From the NCBI RefSeq assembly GCF_010894455.1, contig NZ_JAAIXY010000006.1:186001-250000 (forward strand): a stretch of 64,000 nt of DNA, written 5' to 3'. The position numbers were made by a program, and so were the translations under genes. Each line of letters starts with the position of its first letter. Position 1 is the stretch's first letter. Below the pieces are notes generated by a model that saw only the letters and a list, made by a program, of their open reading frames with translations, did no database searches and was not told the origin of the DNA. Positions 1-7,996 of this stretch are shown in pieces. Source of the stretch: Myxococcus eversor (lineage in GTDB: Bacteria; Myxococcota; Myxococcia; Myxococcales; Myxococcaceae).

Positions 1-395
1 CGGATGGACACGTTGGCGCCTTCCAGGGGGATGACGCCCAACTGGTCGAAGCGGGGGTCGGCCGGGTCACCCTCCGGGGCCTTGCTCAGGAGAGACAGGT
101 CGATGGAGAGCTTGCGGTCCAGGACGAACTTGAGCCGGCGGGCGAGCTGGGCGCCCCGCTCGGGCTGCTGGGCGCGGGGGATGAAGTCCAGGTCCAGGTA
201 GTGCGCCGCCGTGGCGTAGTCCCCCCGGTGGGCCGCGGCCAGGAACCCCTGGGTGGTGGAATGGGGGGACAGCCGGTCCACGGGGGCCGAGGGCGGGCCC
301 AGGCCCGAATTGAGCGCCGCGACGGGCAGCGTCCAGAGGAGACTCCCCACCAGGAGAAGGGCCGTCCAGGCTCGTCGGCGGTCTCGGTGCATCAT
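1..395 (-). CDS. MscS-type mechanosensitive ion channel, N-terminal part (runs off left edge)
   Basis: This reading frame has no stop codon down to base 1, so only about 131 N-terminal residues are present and the channel domain lies outside. It starts at ATG 395 (a second ATG follows at 392), with a purine-rich GGAGGG a few bases upstream. Residues about 8-25 form a hydrophobic signal segment. The rest contains a YLDLDFIP...GAQLARRLKFVLDR pattern, which I recognise from the periplasmic N-terminal region of myxobacterial MscS-family proteins; in that family the domain precedes the membrane channel and helps release solutes on osmotic downshock. The family assignment rests on that pattern alone, because the diagnostic pore helix is not in the window. 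It is divergent from the response regulator at 567. Confidence 0.6.
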   Translation of the reverse strand, partial: MMHRDRRRAWTALLLVGSLLWTLPVAALNSGLGPPSAPVDRLSPHSTTQGFLAAAHRGDYATAAHYLDLDFIPRAQQPERGAQLARRLKFVLDRKLSIDLSLLSKAPEGDPADPRFDQLGVIPLEGANVSI

Positions 396-566
396 GGCGC
401 CCTCCATACTCCTTTTCGGTGGCTTTGCCGGAAGAAGTCAGGCCCGCTCCCCCGGCCGGACCACCGGGAGGGGGACGTCCGAGACACCACCCCGTCTTAC
501 CCCGTGGGAAAGGCATTGGTGCACCGGGTGGGGGTAGGATAGAAACGGAGCCCAAGGAAGGTCGAC

Positions 567-950
567 GTGTCCGAGAAGCGAAGAATCCTCCTGATTGACG
601 ACAGCGAAATCACGCTCGCCATGGAGAAGGCCGTGCTGGAAGCACGCGGCTACGAGGTCGTCGCCACCTCCACGCTCATGGAGTTCGAGAAGACGCTCCA
701 GACGTGGAGGCCGGACCTCATCCTCACGGACATCCACATGCCCGAGGCCAAGGGCACCGACATCTGCCGCACGTTGAAGAACGAGTACGGCACCCAGGAC
801 ATCCCCATCGTCCTGTTCTCCAGCCTCCCCGACGTGGAGCTGTCCAAGCTGGCCGAGCAGGTCGGCGCCGACGGCTTCCTGTCGAAGGAGAACGGGCTGG
901 AGGCCATGGGCGAGAAGATCGACGAACTGGTGCAGAGCATCCTCTGGTGA
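567..950 (+). CDS. Single-domain response regulator (CheY-like receiver)
   Basis: 127 residues, just a receiver domain with no output domain. The acidic pair D11-D12 and the phosphoacceptor D55 (in LTDIHMP) are present, with the conserved FSS around residue 86 and the lysine in FLSKENG near residue 107. The start is GTG 567, supported by AAGGAAGG at 554-561. It should be phosphorylated by a histidine kinase and act by protein contact rather than by binding DNA. No kinase is adjacent. Its stop overlaps the start of the cytochrome lipoprotein (GTGA at 947-950), so the two are probably translated together. That pairing hints at control of, or sensing linked to, an electron-transfer protein, but this is only inference. 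Confidence 0.9.
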   Translation: MSEKRRILLIDDSEITLAMEKAVLEARGYEVVATSTLMEFEKTLQTWRPDLILTDIHMPEAKGTDICRTLKNEYGTQDIPIVLFSSLPDVELSKLAEQVGADGFLSKENGLEAMGEKIDELVQSILW

Positions 951-2545
951 ACCGCATGCGGCGCCCCGTCCTCCTCGCCGCCCTCGGGGGCCTGGTGCTG
1001 GTGCTGGTGCTCGGTGGATGCATGCGCAAGGAGCCGCCGCCCCACCCGCCCGAGCCCGAGGCGGGTGTCAGCGCGACGTCAGCCCCCGGCGCCATCCTCT
1101 TCGTCTCCGCGGACACGCGCGGCTACCTGGGCCCCTGTGGCTGCAGCGAGAACATGCGCGGCGGCATCGCCCGGGCGGCCTTCCAGGTGCGCGAGGCGCG
1201 ACAGGGCACCCTGCCCGTGCTGTACGTGGACGGCGGCAACAGCCTCTTCGGTGAAACCACGCTCAAGCCCGGCCAGGTTCCCCAGGAGGAGCTGAAGGCG
1301 AAGGCGCTGGCGGACGCCATGCGGTTGATGGGGCTGGCGGTGCGTGCCACCGGGCCCCTGGACGACACGCGCGGCGCGGACTTCCGACAGGGGCTGGGAC
1401 TGCCCGAAGTCGCTGACGGCGCGGTGAAGCTGCTGCCCGCGGGCTCGCGCAAGGTAGCCGTCGTCGCCGCGGACTCGCCGGCCCAGCTCGTGGCGGCCAG
1501 TGCCAGGGCCCGCGCGGAGGGCGCGGACTTCGTGCTGGGGCTCTTGGATGCGCCCTTGGAAGAGGCGCAGAAGGCGGCGGAGACGCCGGGGCTCGCGGTG
1601 GACGTGCTGGTGGCCACGCGCTCCGCCACGGAGATGAGTGGGGAGCAGAACCGGCTGGTGAAGGCGTCGGTGCCCGTCGTCGCGCCGCAGAGCAAGGGCC
1701 GCTCGCTGGTGCGCGTGGACCTGAGCTACGCGCACCAGCCGGGACGCTTCACGCTCCAGAAGGGCCAGGCCGACCTGGAGCGCGAGGTGGCCGCGCTGGA
1801 GCAGCGCACCGCGCTCCTGGACAAGGAGATCAACCTCCCGGGCATCGACCCGAAGCTCAAGGCGCTCAAGCAGGCCAAGCGCGACGAGCTGGTGGCGCGC
1901 AGGCAGGCGCTGGTGACGGCGCCGCCCGCGTCATCGCCGGACGTGAATGGCTTCACGGTGCGCTTCGTGCCGCTGGAGTCGGGGCTGCCCTCGTCGCCGG
2001 ACGCGCAGGCCCTGGTGGCGCGCTACGACGCGGAGGTCGGCAAGCTGAACCTCGCGTGGGCGAAGGAGCACGGGCAGGACTGCCCCGTACCCGCCAAGGG
2101 CCAGTCGGCCTTCGTCGGCAACGAGCCGTGCCGCTCGTGCCACGAGGAGTCCTTCCCCGTGTGGGAGAAGTCCAAGCACCACCACGCCTGGGAAACGCTG
2201 GAGGAGGTGGGCAAGCAGCACCACCTCAACTGCGTGGGTTGCCATGTCACGGGCTGGGAGCAGCCCGGAGGCGTGTGTCGCCTGGACAAGGTGGCGGGGC
2301 GCGAGGACGTGGGCTGTGAGAGCTGCCACGGTCCGGGCTCCGCGCACTCGGACGAGCCGAGCGCGGACAACATCATCGCCTCGCCCGGCGAAGCGGTGTG
2401 CGTCACGTGCCACAACCCGGAGAACTCGCCCCACTTCGACTTCGCGACGTACCTGCCGCGAATCCTGGGGCCGGGACATGGAAAGCCCGTGGACGCCCAG
2501 CCGCCGGGCAAGCCAGCGGACGCACCGAAGCCCGCCAAACCGTAA
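947..2545 (+). CDS. Tetrahaem c-type cytochrome lipoprotein with N-terminal UshA-like region
   Basis: About 532 residues. A hydrophobic N-terminus ends in the lipobox LGGC, so it is predicted to be a lipoprotein. Residues about 40-320 resemble the UshA/metallophosphoesterase-like segment often found before multihaem cytochromes (PCGCSENMRGG near the N-terminus), but I cannot see a full set of metal-binding motifs. The C-terminal part carries four CxxCH haem-binding motifs at about residues 395 (CRSCH), 429 (CVGCH), 457 (CESCH) and 485 (CVTCH), with extra histidines that could be distal ligands, as in the cytochrome c554 family. A heptad-like stretch around residues 275-325 suggests a coiled coil. 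The start could be GTG 947, overlapping the previous stop, or ATG 956. It is likely periplasmic and redox-active; the substrate is unknown. Confidence 0.8.
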   Translation: MNRMRRPVLLAALGGLVLVLVLGGCMRKEPPPHPPEPEAGVSATSAPGAILFVSADTRGYLGPCGCSENMRGGIARAAFQVREARQGTLPVLYVDGGNSLFGETTLKPGQVPQEELKAKALADAMRLMGLAVRATGPLDDTRGADFRQGLGLPEVADGAVKLLPAGSRKVAVVAADSPAQLVAASARARAEGADFVLGLLDAPLEEAQKAAETPGLAVDVLVATRSATEMSGEQNRLVKASVPVVAPQSKGRSLVRVDLSYAHQPGRFTLQKGQADLEREVAALEQRTALLDKEINLPGIDPKLKALKQAKRDELVARRQALVTAPPASSPDVNGFTVRFVPLESGLPSSPDAQALVARYDAEVGKLNLAWAKEHGQDCPVPAKGQSAFVGNEPCRSCHEESFPVWEKSKHHHAWETLEEVGKQHHLNCVGCHVTGWEQPGGVCRLDKVAGREDVGCESCHGPGSAHSDEPSADNIIASPGEAVCVTCHNPENSPHFDFATYLPRILGPGHGKPVDAQPPGKPADAPKPAKP

Positions 2546-2616
2546 TCACGTGTCAGCGCCTGGCCGCTCGTACCCACGGAGCGTGCAGAGATAAGCCTTA
2601 CCGCGCGACTCGTTGT

Positions 2617-2644
2617 TTGACTGTCAAGAAAAAGCGCGAATACT
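2617..2644 (+). promoter_or_regulatory. Candidate sigma-70-type promoter of the lytic transglycosylase gene
   Basis: TTGACT at 2617-2622 is followed after 16 bases by AATACT at 2639-2644, inside an unusually A-rich patch in an otherwise GC-rich intergenic region of 141 bases. It lies about 45 bases before the ATG at 2687. This is a sequence match only. Confidence 0.4.
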
Positions 2645-2686
2645 TCGGCCTTCGCCTGCTTCTGGGCGCACTCTTCCTGCGACCAA

Positions 2687-4927
2687 ATGCTGCCTCTCTG
2701 CCTGCTCGTGCTGAACCTGGCCTCGCTCCCCAACTCGGAGGGAGTGCCACCACCCATGCCCCCGCCACCGCCGGGCATGCGCGTGCTCGCCGCGGAGGAG
2801 ACTCGGGCCATGGCCACCGCTCCTTCGGTGGTGAAGGACACGCTGCCCACCTCGGGCGGCGCCGTGACGAAGAGCGAGCCCGTGCCTCCTCCGAGCACCG
2901 GTGCCGCGAAGACCGAGGGCTCCGCCTCCTCGCCTGCCGTGGGCTCCACGGCCCAGGTCGTCGCGCCTCCGGGCGTGGGCACCGCCGCGACGCCGGCCCC
3001 GAGCAACACGGTGAAGGCCCCCGCCTCCACGGGTGCGGGCGAGACCAAGGCTTCCGTCGCGGGCAATGTGGCGGCTGAAGACGACAAGGCTGATGGCGAC
3101 GGGCCAGACGCCGACGACAAGCGCGCGGGAGCGAACGGCGCGGACGCGGAGGACCCGGACGACGAGCCCGAGGCCACGCGTGAGATGGTGGAGTCCGAGT
3201 CCGCGGAGCTGGAGGAGTTGCGCGCGCTGGAAGGCGCGACGTTGGACCCGGCGGCGCGGCCGAGCGCGGAGGTGATGCAGTCCCTGCGTCGCCTGGGGCT
3301 CGCGAACCCGCTGCGCATGCGGATGCTGGACGCGCTGGAGGAGCCCACCTTCCGCGAGGACGACACGCCAGAGCAGCTGCCGCTCATCACCAACCTGGCT
3401 GCGTTCGACGTGGGGTTGATTCAGGACCGCTACGACATCCCGGTGGAGATGCAGCCGCTGGTGGCGCAGTACATCCAGTTCTTCCAGGGGCCCGGACGGC
3501 GCTGGTTCCGCAAGTGGATGTCCCGCTCAGCGCGCTACCTGCCGGTGATGCAGCCGATTTTGGAGAAGCACGGCCTGCCTCGGGACACGGTGTACCTGGC
3601 GATGATTGAGAGCGGCTTCTCCGCGCACGCGTACTCGTGGGCGCACGCGTCCGGCCCGTGGCAGTTCATCTCCAGCACCGGCAAGCAGTACGGCCTCAAG
3701 CAGGACTTCTGGGTGGACGAGCGCAGGGACCCCATCAAGGCGACGGGCGCCGCGGCGACGTACCTCAAGGACCTCTACAGGGAGCTGGGCCACTGGTACC
3801 TGGCCTGGGCGGGCTACAACACGGGCTCCGGCCGGGTGCGGCGCATGGTGGAGCGCCACGGCACGAAGGACTTCTGGGTGCTGTCGGAGGAGAAGGGCCT
3901 GGCGAAGGAGACGAAGCACTACGTGCCCAAGCTCATCGCCGCCGCGCTGGTGGCGAAGAACCCGTCGGCGTTCGGCTTCTCCGAGCAGGAGTTCGACTAC
4001 GAGCAGCCGCTCGAGTTCGACGTGGTGGAGCTGACGGACGCGACGGACCTGGACGTGGTTGCGCGCGCGGCGGGGGTGAACATCCAGGACGTGCAGGACC
4101 TGAACCCGGAGCTGAAGCGCTGGTGCACGCCTCCGGCGACCGCGAAGAACCCCTACAAGCTTCGGTTGCCCACGGGCTCGTCGCCCCGGTTCGTGGAGGG
4201 CTTCAAGAAGCTCTCTCCGGCCGAGCGACTGACGTTCCGGGTGCACACCGTGAAGCGGGGCGACACGCTGTCTCAAATCGCGGAGCGCTACGGCACGGCG
4301 TCGGAGGCCATCCTCCAGATGAACCGGCTCAAGAGCGCGCGGACGTTGAAGCTCGGCACGGACCTGGTGATTCCGGTGCCGGCGAGCAAGGCGGGCCCCA
4401 CCGGTGGCGGCGCGTTGGCGAGCAAGGTGGCGCAGGCCCGCCGCAATGGCGTGGTGGTGCACCGTCCCGAGGACGAGGTGCCCGCGGGCACACCGAAGGG
4501 GCCCGTGGCCGCCGGCCCGGTGAAGACGGAGACGCTCAACGGACGCAAGCGCGTGACGTATGGCGTGCAGTCCGGCGACAGCCTCTGGGTCATCGCCACG
4601 AAGTTCAACGTGTCGGTGGATGACCTGAAGAAGTGGAACAACCTCCGGCGGCGCAACCCGACGTTGCAGGTGGGCTCGTTGGTGTACGTGTGGCCCGAGG
4701 GCACGTCCCAGGTGCAGGAGCGCGCGGGCACGGTGGTGATGGCGAAGCAGGTGGCCGCGAACGTGGGGAAGCCAGGTGGCAAGGTGCACGCGCTGGCCGA
4801 GGGCGAGACGCTCTGGTCCGTGGCGCAGCGCTACGGCGTCACCGTCGAGGACATCATGCGGTGGAACAACATCAAGGACCACCGGACCCTCCCCACGGGG
4901 AAGGTGCTCTCACTGAGCGCGCCGTGA
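2687..4927 (+). CDS. Membrane-bound lytic murein transglycosylase with three LysM domains (MltD-like)
   Basis: 746 residues. After a short hydrophobic N-terminus comes a long Pro/Ala/Thr/acidic low-complexity region (about residues 20-200). A lytic transglycosylase (SLT) domain follows at about 260-420: the catalytic glutamate is E308 in MIESGFS, followed by GPWQFI and later YNTGSGRV. Three LysM peptidoglycan-binding modules sit at about 518-562, 624-668 and 700-744. It should cleave the MurNAc-GlcNAc bond of peptidoglycan to give 1,6-anhydro ends, in the periplasm. ATG 2687 is the only plausible start: the frame is closed by a TGA at 2618 and has no other start between. The signal sequence lacks the usual positive charges, so its export route is less certain. 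The next gene is another peptidoglycan enzyme. Confidence 0.9.
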   Translation: MLPLCLLVLNLASLPNSEGVPPPMPPPPPGMRVLAAEETRAMATAPSVVKDTLPTSGGAVTKSEPVPPPSTGAAKTEGSASSPAVGSTAQVVAPPGVGTAATPAPSNTVKAPASTGAGETKASVAGNVAAEDDKADGDGPDADDKRAGANGADAEDPDDEPEATREMVESESAELEELRALEGATLDPAARPSAEVMQSLRRLGLANPLRMRMLDALEEPTFREDDTPEQLPLITNLAAFDVGLIQDRYDIPVEMQPLVAQYIQFFQGPGRRWFRKWMSRSARYLPVMQPILEKHGLPRDTVYLAMIESGFSAHAYSWAHASGPWQFISSTGKQYGLKQDFWVDERRDPIKATGAAATYLKDLYRELGHWYLAWAGYNTGSGRVRRMVERHGTKDFWVLSEEKGLAKETKHYVPKLIAAALVAKNPSAFGFSEQEFDYEQPLEFDVVELTDATDLDVVARAAGVNIQDVQDLNPELKRWCTPPATAKNPYKLRLPTGSSPRFVEGFKKLSPAERLTFRVHTVKRGDTLSQIAERYGTASEAILQMNRLKSARTLKLGTDLVIPVPASKAGPTGGGALASKVAQARRNGVVVHRPEDEVPAGTPKGPVAAGPVKTETLNGRKRVTYGVQSGDSLWVIATKFNVSVDDLKKWNNLRRRNPTLQVGSLVYVWPEGTSQVQERAGTVVMAKQVAANVGKPGGKVHALAEGETLWSVAQRYGVTVEDIMRWNNIKDHRTLPTGKVLSLSAP

Positions 4928-4939
4928 GCCTTCGCGCGA

Positions 4940-4957
4940 GGACGTCTTCGGACGTCC
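4940..4957 (+). terminator. UUCG-tetraloop hairpin downstream of the transglycosylase gene
   Basis: Seven-base stem GGACGTC / GACGTCC closing a TTCG loop with a C-G closing pair, the extra-stable UUCG tetraloop. It starts 12 bases after the stop codon at 4927. No T tract follows, so it may be a weak terminator or an mRNA 3' stabiliser. Confidence 0.5.
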
Positions 4958-4992
4958 CCATGTCGGGCGAGTGATTTGCAAACGGGCCGGGG

Positions 4993-6150
4993 ATGACCTT
5001 GCCCATTTCGCGGAACGACTCGCTCGCCCTTCCCTTCTCACTCGACGCCAACGACGTCGCCCTCCCGAGCGAGGCAGGCCTCGGATGGGCTCACACGCAT
5101 CCTCCGTCACGGGCCCGCGACAACGTCCTGGAGACCGCACCGCGCATCCAGGTCTCGCGACTCCCGTCCCACGAAGCGCGGACGGCTCAACGTGGCCCTG
5201 AGGCCGACAGGCTCGCCCACGGAATCACGGGGCCGAACGTTCTGGAGCCCGCTTCGATATCACTCGGCACACCCACGCGCCCTACCACCTCGCGCGGCGA
5301 TGGTCCGGCTCCCGCGCAGCCCACCTCCGTGAGCGCCTGGGGCAGCTCCTCCTGGCCACCCGCCCCCTTGGCGCAACCACTCGCCAACGCCCATTTCACC
5401 GGCCTGCCCCAACTCGCGGACGTGGCCTCGGGCCAGGCAGTCCTCGGCCCGGGCTCACGAGGTGGCGGCCCGCGCGCGGTGCAGACGGCGTTGTTGAACA
5501 TGGGCTTCGCCCTCCACGGCGGCGCGGACGGAGAGTTCGGCCCCCAGACGGCGCGCGCCCTGCGCAATTTCCAGGTGCACGCGGGCCGCGACTTTCCCAC
5601 CGTCAAACCCACGGGCGTACTCGACACCGCCACACTGCGCGCCCTGGACGCGCTCGCGCCCGAGCCCGGCACGAAGGGCCAGTCCCAGGGAATTCCTCCC
5701 GCCGTCTACGACGGGCAGCCCGTGCGCGTCGTCGTCGCGCTGCGCGAGCACCGCACGTTCCTCTACGACAACGAGGGGCGCCTCGTGGACATCTTCCCGA
5801 ACGCCTCGGGCACCACCGCCACGCCCACGCGCGCGGGCCTCAAGGTCGTCCGAGCCCGGCTGGACCAGGCCGCCGCCGAGGCAGCCGGGGCGCGCCTGTG
5901 GAACGACAGACACGTCTTCGGCACGCGCATCCTCGATTTGTCCTGGGCCGACGGGCGGCACTCCGCCGAGGAGCTTCACGGAACCAACGCCCCCGCCCTG
6001 CTCGGCGGGGATGTGTCCCATGGCTGCATCCGTCACTCGAACGAGGCCATCGTCGTGCTCCACGACGCGCTCTCCGCGGGAGACCGCGTGGCCATCGTGG
6101 AGCACGTGGACGACCCGCACCTGGGTGGCGCCCTGGTGCCGGTCTCCTGA
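4993..6150 (+). CDS. L,D-transpeptidase (YkuD) with peptidoglycan-binding domain
   Basis: 385 residues. The first 150 or so are Pro/Ala/Ser-rich and look disordered. A PG_binding_1 domain follows at about 150-215 (AVQTALLNMGF...DGEFGPQTARALRNFQ). The YkuD domain occupies about 240-375 and holds the catalytic signature SHGCIRHSN, with H343, G344 and the nucleophile C345. Such enzymes make 3-3 cross-links in peptidoglycan or attach proteins to it. I see no signal peptide or membrane helix after the ATG at 4993, which is odd for a periplasmic enzyme; either export is non-classical or the protein acts elsewhere. It lies 65 bases after a lytic transglycosylase, and the opposite-strand AAA gene ends four bases downstream. 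Confidence 0.85.
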   Translation: MTLPISRNDSLALPFSLDANDVALPSEAGLGWAHTHPPSRARDNVLETAPRIQVSRLPSHEARTAQRGPEADRLAHGITGPNVLEPASISLGTPTRPTTSRGDGPAPAQPTSVSAWGSSSWPPAPLAQPLANAHFTGLPQLADVASGQAVLGPGSRGGGPRAVQTALLNMGFALHGGADGEFGPQTARALRNFQVHAGRDFPTVKPTGVLDTATLRALDALAPEPGTKGQSQGIPPAVYDGQPVRVVVALREHRTFLYDNEGRLVDIFPNASGTTATPTRAGLKVVRARLDQAAAEAAGARLWNDRHVFGTRILDLSWADGRHSAEELHGTNAPALLGGDVSHGCIRHSNEAIVVLHDALSAGDRVAIVEHVDDPHLGGALVPVS

Positions 6151-6153
6151 GTG

Positions 6154-7911
6154 CTACCCCTCCTCGAGCAGCGCCTTCAGCTCCCGCACGCGGCGGGTGA
6201 TGACGTCGCGATCCACCGAGCGGTAGACCTCCGGCAACAGCTCCCGGCTGGTGCACTCCTGCACGGCCACGAGGTTCTGGAGCTCGATTTCCAGCGGGTA
6301 GCTGGGAGGCACGAAGTCCGCCAGCACCGCGGCCAGGTCCTCCTTCGCCACGGACTCGCGGCCCTCCGCCAGCGCGCGGAACTTCGAGCGCACCATGACG
6401 GCCTCGATATCCGCGCCGCTGAAGGCCCGAATCCCCTCCGGAATCATCTTGGAGAAGGAGTCGATGCCCTCCACGGACACGCCCGTCTTCTTGGACATGA
6501 CCTGGAACAGCTCGTCCCGCTCCGCGTCCGTCTGCGGATAGAAGAGCGCCAGGTGCTCCTCAGCGCGGCCTTGTCGCTTGAGGTCGATGGGCAGCAGGTC
6601 CGGCCGCGCCGTCATCAGGAACCAGACAATCTTGCCGCGGTACTGCGTGTTGCCCATGAAGGAGGCAATGGAGCCGAACACGCGGCTGCTCGTCCCGGAG
6701 TCCCCGCCCGAGTCACGGTTGCCGAGGAAGGTGTCCGCCTCGTCAATCATCACCGCCACCGGCCACAGCGCCTTGAGGAGGTTGAAGATCTTCTCGAGGT
6801 TCGCCTCGGTGACGCCCTGCCACTGGCTGCGGAAGTTCAGGAACTTCACCACCGGGATTCCAATCTCCCCGGCGAAGCAGCTCACCATGAACGTCTTGCC
6901 CGTGCCCACCGGGCCCGAAAGCAGGTAGCCCATGGGCATGACCTCGATGCGCCCCTTCTTCAGGGCCGAGGCCGCCTGCCGCAGCATCTGCTTCGCCTTG
7001 GCATGTCCCGCCACCGCGTCCAGCGTGTGCGAGGGCTCGATGAACTCCAGCAGGCCGTGGCACTCCGCCTGGATGATCTCCTTCTTCTTCTCCTTGAGCA
7101 GGTCGGAGGTGATGCGAATCTCCCGCTCCAGCGCCTCCGTCAGCACGCGGTCCAGGTTGATGCGCGACAGGCCGGCCGTCATCTTCGCCAGGCCCGCCAG
7201 CGGCACGTCCGACAGCGACTGGAGCCGCTTGCCCTCCAGTTTGTAGCGCACGTACTCCAGCCGCTCCTCCTCGGTCGGAAGCGGCAGCTCAATCGGCGCC
7301 ACGTACGGGTTGCGGGAGATGCGCGGAGAGATGTCCGCCAGGTTCTCCGCCAGCAGCACCACGGACACGTCGCCCGCGAGGAACTGCGGGTCGTGCGCCC
7401 ACTTGTCCAGCGTGGCCAGCACGAAGCGGTCCTCGGACGACAGGTGGGAAATCTCGCCGCCCGGCACCAGCGTCTCCGCGAAGTCGATGATGAGCGCCAG
7501 CGAGCGCCCCTCGCTCAGCCGCATCCGCAGGAAGTTCTCCAGAATCTGGAGCGCGCGGCCCGGGTCTCTCGGCATCACCTTCGAGTAGTCCGTGCCGTAC
7601 ATCGCGTCATAGCCGGCCATCGTCCGCGCCAAGTCCTTCTGCGTCTCCGGCGTGGCCGAGCGGATGCCCGACGAGCGGTCGTAGAAGAGGACGTGGTCTC
7701 GCCCGCCGAACAGCTCCTCGGAGAGGAAGGTCTTCAGCGTGCCGAAGCCCCGCCCGCCGTCCTCCAACTGGAGCGGCTGGAGGTCCCTCACCGCCCCGAA
7801 GAGCAGGAAGGTGCTCACCGTCTTCGTGTAGTACTTGCGGGCCAGTTGCTGCGCCCAACGGGGGAGGTCCGCCAGCGGATCTTCCTTGTGAACCTTGCGC
7901 ACCTTGCTCAC
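6154..7911 (-). CDS. Tandem AAA ATPase, first domain degenerate (Ycf46-like)
   Basis: About 585 residues. The C-terminal half is a canonical AAA+ module: Walker A GPVGTGKT, Walker B VMIDEAD, sensor 1 in FLMTARPDL, and a C-terminal helical lid. The N-terminal half looks like a second AAA fold without Walker A; it keeps a Walker B-like LALIIDFAE and a sensor-like VVLLAENLADIS. This arrangement resembles Ycf46/proteasomal-type ATPases. Start chosen: GTG 7911, nine bases after AGGAGG; an upstream GTG at 7917 would be too close to that site. It should couple ATP hydrolysis to protein remodelling, but the target is unknown. The Ser/Thr kinase gene ends 85 bases upstream on the same strand, so they may be co-transcribed. 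Confidence 0.8.
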   Translation of the reverse strand: MSKVRKVHKEDPLADLPRWAQQLARKYYTKTVSTFLLFGAVRDLQPLQLEDGGRGFGTLKTFLSEELFGGRDHVLFYDRSSGIRSATPETQKDLARTMAGYDAMYGTDYSKVMPRDPGRALQILENFLRMRLSEGRSLALIIDFAETLVPGGEISHLSSEDRFVLATLDKWAHDPQFLAGDVSVVLLAENLADISPRISRNPYVAPIELPLPTEEERLEYVRYKLEGKRLQSLSDVPLAGLAKMTAGLSRINLDRVLTEALEREIRITSDLLKEKKKEIIQAECHGLLEFIEPSHTLDAVAGHAKAKQMLRQAASALKKGRIEVMPMGYLLSGPVGTGKTFMVSCFAGEIGIPVVKFLNFRSQWQGVTEANLEKIFNLLKALWPVAVMIDEADTFLGNRDSGGDSGTSSRVFGSIASFMGNTQYRGKIVWFLMTARPDLLPIDLKRQGRAEEHLALFYPQTDAERDELFQVMSKKTGVSVEGIDSFSKMIPEGIRAFSGADIEAVMVRSKFRALAEGRESVAKEDLAAVLADFVPPSYPLEIELQNLVAVQECTSRELLPEVYRSVDRDVITRRVRELKALLEEG

Positions 7912-7996
7912 GGACACACGCCTCCTGTCGCTCCTCCGGACGGGGAGCAGACGCACCCGCTTCCCACGAGGGAAGCGGGGCTCGATTTCAGGGAAT

